Shown piece after piece: positions 40,672 to 53,132 of a stretch of DNA of 64,000 nucleotides (position 1 is its first letter; each line of letters opens with the position of its first letter). The notes under the pieces were generated by a model, which was not told the DNA's origin, searched no databases, and was given only the letters and a program-made list of their open reading frames with translations. The stretch spans positions 1,302,001-1,366,000 of the forward strand of contig NC_082409.1 of NCBI RefSeq assembly GCF_004011695.2, in the 5' to 3' direction. Source of the DNA: Ascochyta rabiei (lineage: Eukaryota; Ascomycota; Dothideomycetes; Pleosporales; Didymellaceae). Made by a program: the position numbers and the translations under genes.

Positions 40672-42839
40672 ATGCTCCACGATCGAGCAAGTAGTACTGG
40701 TAATGAAACCATCGACATCAGTACCGGCAAGATCAGAGAATGGAGGTCAATCATCACACTCGTTGTCTTCGTCCTGACAAGTAAGTTATTGCTTGCTCGG
40801 TTACCAACCGGCGATGCACAACGCTGAACGCTCCCAGACATCAATGTTCTCTTCAATTTCTACATACCACTGCATGTGCCTCGAGTTCTCTGGGCCGGAC
40901 TGCTCAAAGTCTTGAGTGCTCTACGCCTCATATCTCCTCCACAGGACAACGTCTTCTCGAGAGGTGCCGGGTCTAGCGCGTTCGTGCGATTCAACTTTCC
41001 CATGAACTTTGTCACCTCGCCGCTCATAGCAGATCTCTTCTTGCTTGCCATCACCGCTATCGGCAAGGAAGAAGTCGCGGGTGGTACTATTGGCGCTAAT
41101 AATATAGTGCCATACGACATTATGTTGTTCTTCTTGTCACTGGCATACATCGCTATTTCGGTCGATGCCTCTGGTCTGATCCGCTGGCTCGCGTTCAAGG
41201 TCCTACAAAAGGGGGGCAAAGTCGGCCACAGGCTTTACTTTTACCTGTACGTGTTCTTCTTTGCACTAACGGCCTTTATTGGAAACGATCCGATCATTCT
41301 ATCCGGAACTGCTTTCCTCTCCTACATGACGCGCGTGTCGAGTAACATCAAACACCCTCGCGCCTGGATCTACACTCAATTCGCCTGCGCGAATATTGCT
41401 TCCGCAATCTTGGTATCCTCGAATCCTACAAACCTGGTTTTAGCAGGGGCTTTCGGTATCAAGTTCATCAAGTACACGGCCAACATGATTGTACCTGTCG
41501 TCGTCACTGGTATTGTCCTGTTCCCTTTCCTGCTTTATATCATCTTTCATGATGAATCTCTTATTCCATCCTCCATTAAGATGGAGGATCTCCCGGATGA
41601 GGTCAAGAACAAACCACCGGTCAACCCTAATATTCCATTTGCCAAGGGTGAGCCCGAGGACGAGGAAACAGACCCGGCCAGCGATGACGAACAGAAGCAG
41701 CTCTCCCTGGAAGAGATTTTGAACCCGTTCCTCGACAAGAAAGGCGCAATCTTTGGTGCTGGACTCATGGCCGTGACTCTGATTGCTGTCCTCGTCATTA
41801 ATGCTGTCGCCCAAGGTACCCACGAATGGCCAGTGTTCTACGTTACGCTCCCAGCAGCGTTTGTCCTTCTTATCTTCGATCTCGTACTTGGCTGGATAAA
41901 TCGGAAGGAAACACGCAGAATTGCACATGAGGGCCGGCAGAGAGTTGAGGCCATACACGCTGAGAGAGTGGAGAGGCGAAGGTCCATAGTGCAACAAGAG
42001 CCAGGTACGCTCCAAAACGGCGAGTTCTTCAACACAAGCAGTACCATCGATGAAAAGGCTCAAGAACCAACTGCAGCAACATCAACTCCAGCATCGGACG
42101 AGCAGCTGCACCCCGCGGCAGTCACGGAGCAGAGTCCAAACGAAGAAGGCCGCCTGAAAAGCCCTCATCAAAGAAAGCGTACAACACTGGAATCCATTAT
42201 CAAAGAAAGGTATCAGTGGGCTCGAGAGACGTTTCCCACAACCATGACTGTCTTCAATCATCTACCATTAGCACTACTACCCTTCGCATTCTGCATGTTC
42301 GTCCTGGTCCAAGCACTCGTCACAAAAGGATGGGTTCCAGTGTTCGCACACGGATGGGATCATTGGGTAGAAAAGACTGGGACCGTCGGTGCTGTTGGCG
42401 GTATGGGCTTCCTCTCCGTTATTCTCTGCAACGTAAGTTCTACCTCAAATGCAAATCTCGACCACCACGAGCCGCGACTGACAATGCCCAGTTCGCTGGT
42501 ACCAACATCGGCACTACGATTCTGCTCTCGCGAGTCATCCAAGCGTGGCAGGAAATCCACCGCCAGAACGGCACAGACATCTCGAACAGGACCTTCTGGG
42601 GCACAGTGTATAGCATGGCTATTGGTGTGAATTATGGTGCCTTCAGCCTGGCATTCAGCGCATCGCTTGCAGGTATGCTGTGGCGCGATATCTTAGGCCG
42701 GAAGCATATCCGTGTTGGTGGGTTTGAGTTTGCGCGGGTCAATTTGCCCATCATTGCAATCACGATGGTGGTCGGTCTTACCGTGCTGATTGGGCAGATT
42801 TACATCATGAGGGATACTGCGCCGTACATTGTTCGATAG
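40672..42839 (+). CDS. ArsB/NhaD-superfamily ion transporter
   Basis: Exons 40672-40780, 40838-42432 and 42492-42839 join to 683 aa; introns are 57 and 59 bp (GTAAGT...CAG). The protein has about eleven membrane segments in two blocks, roughly residues 20-330 and 500-680, separated by a long charged cytosolic loop (about 230-300 and 350-470). The motifs FFFALTAFIGNDPIILSGTA (~155-175), ILVSSNPTNLVLAGAFG (~205) and FAGTNIGTTILLS (~570) are the paired re-entrant Asn-containing loops typical of the ArsB/NhaD/CitMHS superfamily. Members export arsenite or exchange Na+/H+ or organic anions; the fungal branch is little studied and no arsenic gene neighbours it. The start at 40672 lies 30 residues before the first segment. 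Confidence 0.85.
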
Positions 42840-43095
42840 TTTGGATGATCTTGGAAGGAAACTTGTAGCAATCTACTTCTTTCACGTCGAGACCTTTTTG
42901 CACTGCTTTGTGTGAAGACCGAAGAAGACGCAGCTAAGACATGCAAGCGTACTGTCATGGAAAGTATTACCATTAGAATAGTGCTACCGCAATATTATCG
43001 ACCGTCAAATACCATAACATATCGTACGTGCAAAGGCACAATCATAACATCGTATCACACATGCACACGTACACGCATACAGACAGAGCCATCGC

Positions 43096-45920
43096 CTAAT
43101 ACCCTCTCGCTCTCTGATCCCGCTCAATCAGATCCAAAACACCCAGGCCTAGCCCGCTTTGCTGCATGCTGTCTTTGCGCTCCATCACGCCGGGGACGTG
43201 GCTCAGGACGCCGCCCATGTTCACGGCGCCGGAGCCGGTGTCTTCGTGGAAAGGGGATGCGAGGTTCCAGAGACCGGGGTTCAGGTTTGCGGTTGAGGAG
43301 TGCAGGGCGCCGTGGGCGACAAGGTCGGTGTCGGAGTACGAGGCGATAGGGAGATTCTGGACCTGGTGTTGTTGTGTTTGATGCTGGTGGTGTGTATGAG
43401 AAGGGTGCTGGTGGTGGTGAGCTTGGGGGCGAGTGGACCAGGGTGAATGGTACGTCTCAGCAGCGCTCTCTAAACTGCTTATCAGGTTTGCTCCGTGGCC
43501 CCAGCTAGGCACAGGCTTTGTGCTGTAGCACAATGGGACTTGGGAAAGCTGCGTGTCTTGCAGACCGCTGCCACTTGTGATGGAGGCGATGTCGTTCGCG
43601 TTCAATCCCAACTCCAGCAGGCTCTGGTGGTCCATGCCGGACAGCGCGCTGAGGCCCGAGAGATCGGTGCCTTGAGACGCCGAGAAGGCTTCGTACTGCG
43701 CCATGATTGCCGGCGAAAAGGCGCCTGAGATATCGATTCGGCCGCCGCTGAAGTCGAAGTCGTTCGCGTCAAAGCCCGAGGCTGTATCTTGCGAGTGCGA
43801 GAGATTCGGGAGCGAGGCGAAAGAGTGGTCTGTAGCTGTGCTAGGAGCGGCGGAGGCGGATGGTTGGTCCAGGTCTGGTGCAGTGCAGGGCCATGTTGTT
43901 AGAGTGTCGATGTGAAGTTGAGGTGGTTGGGGGACGTAGGGTTGGACTGCATAAGGTTGGCCCATCTGTCCGAGAGAAGAAGGTTGGTGGTAGAGTGTGT
44001 TAGTAGAGTTCGAGTGTTGCGGTTGGCTCGTTGCGATGTCCAAGAGTTCGCCATTCAAGTCGTCGATGGTTTCTTGTTTGGCCCATTCTTGCTTTGGCTC
44101 GCTTTGGGCAGACCCAAACGACACAGCGCGCCATTTCATCACGCCTACTTCAGCAGAGTCGCGGGTCTGCCGGAACCGCCAGAGAATCGTGAGAATACGT
44201 TCTGCAGCACCACTTGGATTGACGCCAAATACGTCTTGTGTCGCTGTCAGCTTCATCAACGAACGGCTGACAAGATTGTCATCCTTGTGACGCAGACTCT
44301 GGTACTTGGACATGCGGTTGACCCAGAATCTGGATCCAAAGGCAAGTCGTAAGCGGCCACTACATCCATGAGGATCAGGTGTGTATTCGCAGTTTGTGCG
44401 GTGCTCCTTCAGGTCGTGGTGATGCAGCCCATCAAATTGTGGATCAGCACCCGGCCTCCCATCGTCGAAGAAGCGGGTTATGCAGACCAAAGAGTCGAAC
44501 GGTCGAAGATCTCGCTGTGAGTGTAGATCGAAGGCAATGGAGAGGTGGGCATTTGGTCGTGTCTCGGTCATAACTTTAATAGACGCGTCGCATACCAGAA
44601 CTCTTTGTTGCTTCTTTGTCCATTCTTCGGTCTGATCGTGCAGGAACCCAAACTCGGGGTATTGACGATGCCACATCGTGGTGTCTGCCACATTCAGATC
44701 CTGCTGTCTCCCGTCTCGTGAAAGTTGAGTAAAGTCGTGCACGGGTTGATCGCCATCCTCAACCAGCATTGTGAAGTCCGTCACTGCATAAGGCGATGTG
44801 CCAGCAGCGCCATTTAAGCCCAAACCAAGGGACGACTGCAATGAGCTAAGGCCAGACCAAAAGGGTGCTGAGGCGCTGTAATCGTATTTTGAGCCGCCAG
44901 CCACGCGCTGCTGCGGGTGGTGGCGCCCGCCCAAGTGGGACAGGTGATACGAGTTCGCAGCCTCCCTCCCACGGTGGCGTTTCTTGTCTTCGTCCTTTGT
45001 TGCCATATATACGAGCACTGTCGCGTGGTGTGTCAGCCTCTTTCGCGAGTCAGGTAAGCCCTAGCAACCACGACACTTCCAGACGTTGCGGGAGATCAAC
45101 ATGTTCTAGAAGATCGAGTGCTTGTTCTTCGTTTGGAAATACTCACCACCAGGCTGGTCTTTTAGGTGCTGTTTGAGCACTTGAAGATGACTTGACACCT
45201 GCTTGCGGTCTCGCCTGATTCCCGTGTCTTTGTATATTGAATCTTGGATAAGTTCGTTACGGCCCCGCAGAGCGCCATCGAGCATGAACTTCTTACGGCC
45301 CATGGGAGGCCATCGGATGAGTGCTGTGATGCTCTGGTCAGCCACAGGCGTCCAAGGGATGGCTTTTCGCTGACCCGTGTGGGCTTTCACTCACCTGTCC
45401 AGAAAGCGTCTTCAAGGAACTCCGGCCAAACACTCTTCTCTGGGCTCTTGTTGTCCTTTTCCACTTTCATCTTTGCTTCTCTTGCCTCTCTTTCAATAAA
45501 CTCCCCCGGCGTCAAGACCGGCTGCTTTTCACGGTACTTCTGGTACTTGTCTGAACGTTGTAGCAAATGGTGTAGTCGTGTTATCTCCCGTTTGATTTGC
45601 TTCTCTGACCTCTCTATCCCACACCCCGCCAGTCCAATGTGTTGCGCATGCAAACTGCCAGTGAAATAGTTGCCCGCAGCAGTGGCCTGTTGAGGGTATG
45701 CATTTTCAGTCGGGCTTTGACTTCGGGAGACCTTTTGAGATCCATGTTGTGTGCTTGTGATGGGCGATGCTATGCTGTCGTGCGGCCAGTTGGCAGAGCG
45801 TTCCTGAAGGACGCCACGGTATTGTGTTGACGACCCATCGAGTGGTGTTCCGATTGAAGGCGTGTTCAAGGCTGACCCGTTAGCAGGTAGCACGCCAGAC
45901 TGATGGTGTTGTAGTTCCAT
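43096..45920 (-). CDS. abaA: TEA/ATTS-domain conidiation regulator AbaA
   Basis: Exons (minus) 45920-45395, 45323-45147 and 45017-43096 join to 874 aa; introns are 71 and 129 bp (GTGAGT donors). The TEA domain spans the first intron: VWPEFLEDAFWTALIRWPPM (~166-185), GRKKFMLDGALRGRNELIQD, then DTGIRRDRKQVSSHLQVLKQ (~212-232), followed by the family's VLVYM. It binds CATTCY sites in known homologues. The rest is rich in Gln, His, Ser and Asp, with an acidic/Gln activation-like region (SQGTDLSGLSALSGMDHQSL). AbaA acts downstream of BrlA in phialide formation and conidiation in Aspergillus. The acceptor ATCACAG|CA was chosen because it restores the conserved FW-x-A-L junction. A long leader lies upstream. 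TEC1-type TEA proteins are the alternative, but in filamentous ascomycetes a single abaA gene is usual. Confidence 0.88.
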
Positions 45921-46866
45921 GATGATGTTTGGTATGCGAAGAGGCTAAAGAATGGACTGAATGAGGCTAAGAATGATGACTTTTGCGAATCTGAGGCAGA
46001 AATGGAAGGAACGTCAGGCAGTTGGAGCAATGAGTGACTGTGGATTGTGAAAGATGAATAAGAGAATGCGGTTCGAGTATGTGGCAAAGGTATACAGACA
46101 CTGATCAATGGTATAAGAGGGTGCCCCAACAGTCGACCCTCAGAGAAGAGGGCCGCTTGGCAGAAGGAACTGGATTTGCGGTGCACCCAAGGGAAGCCTT
46201 CTGACAGGTACGATAGGGCTCGGCTATACTTGATGTGGATGCAAGATCGGTCACCAAGGTAGCATCCCGATGAACATAAGATTAGGCTAACACGCTACCT
46301 ACGGGCACCGTGGTCGCCCACATATCGCCATTTCGCTTGTTGCCCAAGTAATTACAACTATCGCAATTCCGTGGTCTGTTGGAATGGTAAATATTGCCTG
46401 GTTAGCAGTGGGAGCAAGGGCATTGGGTAATTGCCGACTGATCAATCGTCATCTGATTGGATGTGTGCGAGGGAGAACTCGGTTTGGAATGCTCTGAGCA
46501 AGAATGAATGTCAGTGGTCAACAACAGATTACGTGAGTCGAGTTCGTATGATCGACAACCGTCTCGTCTGTGGCTGCCTTGCTCGTTGTGTCTCAGAATA
46601 ACTGAAACCTGGTGTGGTGGCCATGCCCATTGATCCAGGTCTCTGTCTGTGAATCCTGTCGCGGCTAAAGTAGCGGTGACTTACATGGAGAAGCCGTGCG
46701 CAAGGTGTGACCTAGCACGCTTCTAGTGCACCGCGGGGTCTTTGCAAAGGGCGGGCCTCGCTTTCGAGGCCGGGCAAGCAAGGGCTGGCGTTAGGGACGA
46801 CACAGCCTGATGGTGTCGCGCAGAGTTTGCAAATTACTCCTACCAGAGTACGCACGCGCTTCGCGC
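45921..46866. promoter_or_regulatory. Intergenic region upstream of abaA
   Basis: No gene is seen. It is bounded by the abaA start (45920) and the MRD1 stop (46867). Short inverted and CT-rich segments occur; long regulatory leaders are usual for conidiation regulators. Confidence 0.4.
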
Positions 46867-49583
46867 TCATTCATCTAGCTCGTCGCTGCCTGCAACGTTA
46901 AACTTCTGGCGGCCGCCTGCCGTGAGCTTTTGCAGGGCAACCTTGTTGGCCTGTGCTCCCATCTTCTGCTGCATCTTCTCGAGTTCCTTCTCGGGATCGT
47001 CCGATTCGGTCTCTGCAAAGGCAAGAACCAATCGTCGACCGAGAAGATGGGTGTTCTTCAAGGCGTTCATGGCGTTGACAGCGTCGCGTTTTGTGGTGAA
47101 CTCAGCGAAACCGAAACCACGTGAAGACGAATCAAACTTCTTGGGCACCCTGACGGACCGAAGCTGGCCGTAAGGGGTGAACAGGGCGCGCACCTCCTTC
47201 TTGCTAGCTTCGAAGGGCAAGTTCTTGATAAGAATCTTGGTGCTCGCCGCCTTTTTTGCGGCGTCCTCTTTGCGCCGCTCCTCTGCTGCATCTGCACCCT
47301 TGTGGGATGCTTTAATCTGCAGCTTGTGGCCCTCCAAATCATGGCCATCCAGGGTTCGAAGCGCAGCTGTTGCTGCTTCTGGGCTATCGAATTCGACAAA
47401 GCCGAAACCCATCGATAGTACACCTCGCTTCGGGTCAATCTTGGTCTTGACTCTGGCACTGCGGAAGCCGGAGAGAGGCTTGAACGTCTCTGTAAGGCGC
47501 TCGGTTGTGGTAGAAAAGTTAAGATTCCGGACATAGAGGGTGGCGGTATTCGACGCATCTGGTTCGGGAGCTTCTTCGAGCAAGTCCGTTGCAGTGAGTT
47601 TGGCATCTGGCTTGTTGGTGGACGTTTCCTGAACTACAGGTGCCACAAAGCCCTCCTTGAACAGTTCTTTCGGTGCCTTTTCGAGGTACAAGATGGAGCC
47701 CATCATCTTACGATACGAAAGGGCCATGAATGCTGTCTTCGCCTCTGCAGCATTTGAGAATTCTACAATAGCAGTCATGCCCGTCGGTGGCATGAGGAAC
47801 TTTGTGATTTTGCCATGCTCCTCGAACGTCTTTCGCAGTTCATCTGCTGTGACAGAGTGAGGAACATTCTTGACTAAGATCGCAGTGTCGCCCTTTGCGC
47901 TGTTTTTGAAAGCCTCAAGATCTACCCCATGTTGAGCGAAGTAGTTCTTGGTCTCCTGGATAATGTGGGTCTCGGCATGAGCTTGTTTGACCGCAGCGTC
48001 AGAAGACGTTGGATCAAGCAGCTCTGCCTTACTTATCCCCATGCGACTCGCAAGGGTGGACATGACCGCATCTGCATTGAGGTACAGCGAGTTCCAATTG
48101 AAGGTAGCTTTGACAGCATCTTGCTTCCGTCGGATCTCCTTCTGCTTTTTCAGTGGCAGTTTGGAGATCTCAAATTCGTCAAGCTTGGTGTCCTTCTTCG
48201 CTTTGGCGGAGATTACGTGCAAGAGACGACCCTGAAAGATGGTTCTATCATTCTCATTGAAGGCCTCGACGGCATTTTCAGGGTCCTTGAACTGCACGAA
48301 CGCGAAGCCCTTACCCTTGCCATCGATCTTCTTCAAGGGCACATGCACCTGGCTTGGTCAGCAGTTGATCGTGTATGCAAATTGTAACATAGTGTGACAA
48401 AGCTCGCCAGTATCAGATAAGAGAGACATCTACTAAAATACTCTCACAAGGTGACCTCATATGCCTAAGCATCAGTTGTCCCTATCTTGACGTTCATCCT
48501 AAAGCGAGTGGCGTGAAAGAAAAGAGAGTAGGACTTACTTCAGCGAGTGATCCGTATTTGGCAAACTGTTTTCTAATGTCCTCTTCAGCGACCTCGAAAT
48601 GTAGGTTTCGAAGGTACAGTCGACCTGTTTCTCGGATCTTGTCTTCTTCGGACGGCACAGCATCAACAACCGGTGCATCGGCAGTTTGCGTAGACTCAAG
48701 CTGCTGTTCGATAGCCACTGGGGAGTCACGCTTCTCAGCGGCAGGTTTTGATGGGGCAGATGCAGGAGCGACAGGGACATCGTCATCCTCGACAAGATCT
48801 AAGAGTCTGTTTGTCCGTGATCGCAGCCAGTCATCGTCGGTTGTGGGAGGTTGGTCAGCCGCGACTGCATCTGGCGCATCCTGCATTGTTTCGTCGGTGT
48901 CCTGCACAACAGCGTCTTTGGTAGCGTTGATGGGCTCGGCCGCTGGTACAGGATGTGTCTCCGTCAGTGCCTCGTTTGATGCTTCTACGGTCTTGGGCTT
49001 CTTGGCGATGACCTGGTACTCGTCGTCGCTTTCGTCTGCAGGTACGACTACGTCTTGTACAGACTGTTCAGCTGCTGCAGAATTGCCTGCAGCAATTTGC
49101 GCATCACCCTCTGTCCAAATATTGGTTTTTGAGGGTGGCTGATAGACCTCGAGGAACTCCTTTAGCTTTGGATCTTGCTCTGCTTCTTCACGCTTGCGCT
49201 TCAGAGCATTGTCTTCCTTCGGTGGTGGGAAGTAGTCGTCACTCCTGGGTGCAGTCTTCTCAACCTTGATCTGTCGTCGTGACTTGGGTAGCAGCTCGTC
49301 CGAGATCTGCCATGTTTGTCAGCGCCACCCAAATAGCTATGATTGTGCACAAACTTACCGGCCGGGCAACCTCGACAAAGATCTTGGTCATCCGGATGAA
49401 GGTTTTGTTGAAGTACTTGACAGCCTTCGCAGCATCCTCAGGCGTCTTGTAACCGACGTATCCAATGCGGCGATGTGGAAAGAACTTGACGTCTGTGACC
49501 GGGAACTTGGCAAAATGCTTGCGCACATCGTCCTCGGTGAACTTGGGCGGCAGCCCACGTACGAAGATGCGAGACGATTCCAT
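46867..49583 (-). CDS. MRD1: MRD1, five-RRM ribosome biogenesis factor
   Basis: Exons (minus) 49583-49359, 49306-48539 and 48348-46867 join to 824 aa, the usual family length. Five RNA-recognition motifs are visible: RRM1 at ~4-75 (RIFVRGLPPKFTEDDVRKHF), RRM2 at ~305-380 split by intron 2 (GRLYLRNLHFEVAEEDIRKQ ... GFAFVQF), RRM3 at ~484-555 (AILVKNVPHSVTADELRKTF), RRM4 at ~603-685 (TLYVRNLNFSTTTERLTETF ... GFGFVEF) and RRM5 at ~702-780 (KILIKNLPFEASKKEVRALF ... GFGFAEF). An acidic linker separates RRM1 and RRM2. Mrd1 binds pre-rRNA in the nucleolus and is needed for the early cleavages that release 18S rRNA. Intron 1 is 52 bp, intron 2 is 190 bp, long for this genome. The gene diverges from the dynein light-chain gene. 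Confidence 0.95.
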
Positions 49584-49909
49584 GACTGGAATGTGAGGAA
49601 CGAGCTGTGACCTGCTCGAGTAAAGGCGACACACAAAGGACGAAGTGAAGCGTGGTGCGTGGTGGGAAGAGCTGTCGGCAAAACAAAAAGTTCGAGAATT
49701 TTAGCGTCATTGCGCGCTAGCCTCCGATAGGCGGAGCCGACTGGTCGGTGGCCTCCTGCTGTTTGGCACTGGCCAGCGACGGCTACCACTACAACACCTC
49801 CAACAACCAAGCACTACAACAAACGCAAAGCCTCGCTCAAACACCGGCTTATAACCGCAATCCGCACTCCAACCCACCACAACACACACAGCACTTCCAA
49901 GTCTACACC
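49584..49909. promoter_or_regulatory. Divergent promoter, MRD1 / dynein light chain
   Basis: These 326 bp separate two start codons read outward, so they hold both promoters. The right half is A/C-rich (ACACAACACACACA-type leader before 49910). No TATA-like box stands out. Confidence 0.6.
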
Positions 49910-50528
49910 ATGGCCAGCGAAAAGTCCGATCTCGTCAAGCAGGAGGGTAAGGCTCTCTTATGCACAGGTCCCGGCAGTCACTTGAGCGCAAGCTAACAAA
50001 GTCAACAGCGCAGATCAAGTCTGCCGATATGGTGCGAAAGCCCGACTCCCCTGCTTCAGGGAAGATACTGATCACGTGCTACAGAGCGAAGAAATGCAGA
50101 ACGAAGCCATTGAAGTTGGTCAGTACACCCTTCCCATATGCGGCGGCCTGAAACGCTGACAGCCTGGTAGCACAGCAAGCAATGGAGCAGTTCACAATTG
50201 AAAAGGTCGGCCTAAATTCCGTCGATGAGCGATGTGTACCACGTGCTGACTGTCTTGACCAAGGACATTGCGCAGTTCATCAAGAAAGAAGTGAGTGGGC
50301 CAGCAGCCTGCCAGTGTACTCTCCAGACTAACTTGGCTACAGTTCGATAACCGCAAGGGTGCCACATGGCACTGTATCGTCGGCAGGAACTTTGGTAGTT
50401 TCGTGACTCACGGTCAGCTCAACGGGTGTTCACTTGTATTGAGCATCTGCTAATAGTCTGCAGAGACGAAGCACTTCATATACTTCTACCTTGGACACTG
50501 CGCCATCCTTTTGTTCAAGACCCAGTAA
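49910..50528 (+). CDS. DYN2: Dynein light chain LC8 (seven exons)
   Basis: Exons 49910-49946, 50009-50031, 50085-50118, 50171-50205, 50264-50290, 50343-50412 and 50464-50528 join to 96 aa. The product is an LC8-type light chain: [60 protein letters not shown] and [20 protein letters not shown], all highly conserved. LC8 is a dimeric hub that binds short linear motifs in dynein intermediate chain and many other partners. Six introns of 51-62 bp interrupt a 291-bp coding sequence; several exons are shorter than 40 nt. Introns start GTAAGG, GTGCGA, GTCAGT, GTCGGC, GTGAGT and GTCAGC; the splice sites were set by the conserved protein. Because of the small exons automatic predictions could easily miss the gene. 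Confidence 0.93.
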
Positions 50529-51297
50529 GCACACTTGATTGGTTCAAATGAGTCAAATGGATCAAGGTGCTGTGGCCCAACCGGAGTTACCGTCTGCTTT
50601 TCATTACACTGCTGCTCCTTTTGGACGTTCTGGAGTACACCTCTCATCTCGGCCTAGGTTCTAGGATGGCCTTCTCGCCCTCCTCAAACTCCAGCCAAGG
50701 ATTACAGCTTTGGCCTCCAAGCGTGGATCTATGGCTTACGTTGTCCGTCGACTGTGCAAGGAGAGATTCACGGAGTCCGAGGGGCTGGGGAGACTGTCGG
50801 AACATCAAGATTACCACGGGTCTTCTTTCACGGTTGGCAGTAGAGGCTCATGTAAAACAAGGAAACAAATCTACACACACGCCAAGTTTCTCTCTCCCTA
50901 TGCAAACTGAGGGGCGCAGAGCATTCCGTTTGTGTGGTGCACACCACGAAACTGTGTGGCTGAGTGGCTGCGGTGGTGACGCGCCTTGCTCGGCGCCAAT
51001 GCCGCTGGATTCCATGAGATGATTAAACACTGCACCTGCCGCGATCTTGTTCCTGCTTCGCCTCATTATCCTTCTCACCTTCCATCACCGGCCGCGCGTC
51101 CCTGAATACTACCCTATAATCAAACGCGCTCGTCGTGTGACAATATTACGACAGACCAAAGTACCCTTGCTTCGCCAGCTCGCGCATAGCTCCACCTCTC
51201 CGCACCACCTCCGCCCGATTGACCGCGACGCGCGACCAGATCCACGAACCCATCGCATCTACCAGCTGCGACTCTGCAGAGCACACGATTCACGAAC
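50529..51297. other. Intergenic, no gene seen
   Basis: A 151-codon plus-strand frame (50567-51022) has no recognisable content and lies in the 3' region of the dynein gene. The last 200 bases are CT-rich and precede the zinc-ribbon gene. Confidence 0.4.
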
Positions 51298-51807
51298 ATG
51301 TTCTTTTTCTTCACATGCGGGACACACAGTAGGCGCATCCTTGGCATAATGTTGCATTCGCGCGGCTGACAGCGGCCTAGCCTTCAACTCGCAGCTCAAG
51401 GGTGCTGAGCACATCACAGTGCAATGCCAGAACTGCGGCAACTTCTCCGGTAGAGTGATGAAGCGATGGTGCGTTCTCGGTATTCCCATTATTCCTGTGC
51501 ATTCGACCTTCTGTTCTCCAACATGTCGTAGTCACACCACACCACAACGCTCAGCCTTGCGCAACCACTGACTCACGATCACAGGGAATGGTTTACATTC
51601 TGCTTCGTTCCCCTTATCCCCTTCTCGCTCAAGCCCTACAAGGAAGTCGGCTGCCACATCTGCAACTTCTGGCAAGACATCAAGTACCGACCGGACGTGC
51701 AGCAACAGATGGATGGAGGAGGAGGCGCAGGACAGCCAGCCGTCATGATGCATGGAGGGAACGGACAACACGGGCCGCCCCCAAGTGGCGTGCCACAGTA
51801 CAAGTGA
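51298..51807 (+). CDS. Small zinc-ribbon protein
   Basis: Exons 51298-51328, 51381-51468 and 51585-51807 join to 113 aa; introns are 52 bp (GTAGGC...CTAG) and 116 bp (GTGCGT...CACAG). The N terminus MFFFFTCGTH and two CxxC knuckles, CQNC (~28-31) and CHIC (~62-65), around the hydrophobic stretch FTFCFVPLIPFS match a small fungal zinc-ribbon family (I believe the zinc_ribbon_15 type, including yeast YBL029C-A-like proteins). The C terminus is Gly/Gln/Pro-rich. Yeast relatives are of unknown function with peripheral-membrane localisation suggested. The acceptor of intron 1 was picked at CCTAG because the nearer CAG gives a stop codon. Confidence 0.82.
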
Positions 51808-53132
51808 AGACTTATAAAGGTGTGAAAGGCATAGTTGGAAGACGCTGGGGAGCGTGGCATTACAGAGGGGCATGACAGCGGTTACCACGGCGTATGGGTT
51901 TTGCGAACAGATACCACACAGCATTTCTTCTTCTTTCACTTCTACCGAATCAATATCAACACCACCCTCAACAAAGCTTGCATCTGCTCTGGTACCATCA
52001 CAGGTCACCAATCCTCGCCTGCAGGCCTTCAGTAGGTGATAGGCAATAAAGTATCATTTGCAAAAAGCGATGTAACCTTTCTGCTCATCTTTTCATGCTG
52101 AAAAAGTCCAACAAAGCTAAGCTAACTAGCCCTATTTATCCTAAATCTCTCGCGTCGAAGACAAAGCCAGCTCCACTGTCTTAGCCCTCTGTGCTGCAAA
52201 CCACAATGCCAGAGGCCTTTAGCGCAATCACCGCTTCTCCCTAGAATTGAGAGAAGTTGCTGGCGTCTCACAACATCTTTCTGGGCTGTAAAAAATGGCT
52301 AGGAGAACAGCATTGAATCCCTCCTGTACTATTAGAAAACCGCTAGCTTGTAGTCGGGTGTTCATGCAACGCGAGAGATAAATGTAGCCCGCTTTTCACG
52401 CAGCATGGGTAGAGAGTAGCAAGTAACAAGACCTTGGAGCTCTGGCTTCGAGTGATCAGATCGTATCGGACAACAGAAGTGCACAATGCGGGACCATTCA
52501 ACTCATTTCGGTTCAACTCAGTTCAATTCGTTTCGGGAGCACTAATGGGATTTTGGAGCTGTTTGGCTCGAAGCAAGTACGTAATCTACATGTACGCTCG
52601 ACTTGATGACGACTATGCGTCAACCTTGTGGCTCGTTCCCATCTGCGTATCAAGTAAAATAAAGTAAAGTAAGCCAGTCTGTCACGATTTCTTGAATCGT
52701 ATCGCGAAGAAAATGTTGAAGACGCATATGGTTCGGCAAAGGGCAGCTGTATCTATGCGAGCCGGAGAGCAAGTGTGAAAGAGCAGCCAAAGAACATCAG
52801 TAATCCTGTGTTGTGGTGCCATGTGCGGTCGTGCGGGGGGTAGGAACAAGGCGTTTTTCTTATCGTCCGGTGCCCACTCGCGACGATGCTGGGTGTAGCA
52901 CAGCTTGGCTGTGCAATAGTTGCGCAGTCGGATGTACACATCCAGAATAGATGGCTCGAGCGAGTATTTTGTGATAGTGCTTCGTCGAAATAGGAGGAGG
53001 ATCCCGATATGTTACAGTCGCTGTTGTGGCAGCTGAACTCGGTCCGTCAGCGTGGAAAGCTGTGTGTTGCGGGGGTTGCCGCTCAGAACTCGAGTTCAGC
53101 TGCACACAATAAGCATTTATCTCATTACGCTG
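51808..53132. other. Intergenic, no gene seen
   Basis: Convergent 3' region between the zinc-ribbon gene and TOA1. Short frames only. Around 52495-52525 a TTCRRYTCA-like unit repeats four times. Confidence 0.4.

Noticed and set aside
50567..51022. 151-codon plus-strand frame after the dynein light-chain gene
   Set aside because: Lies in 3' flanking DNA, starts with a chance Met (or alternative start) and shows no domain or conserved pattern.
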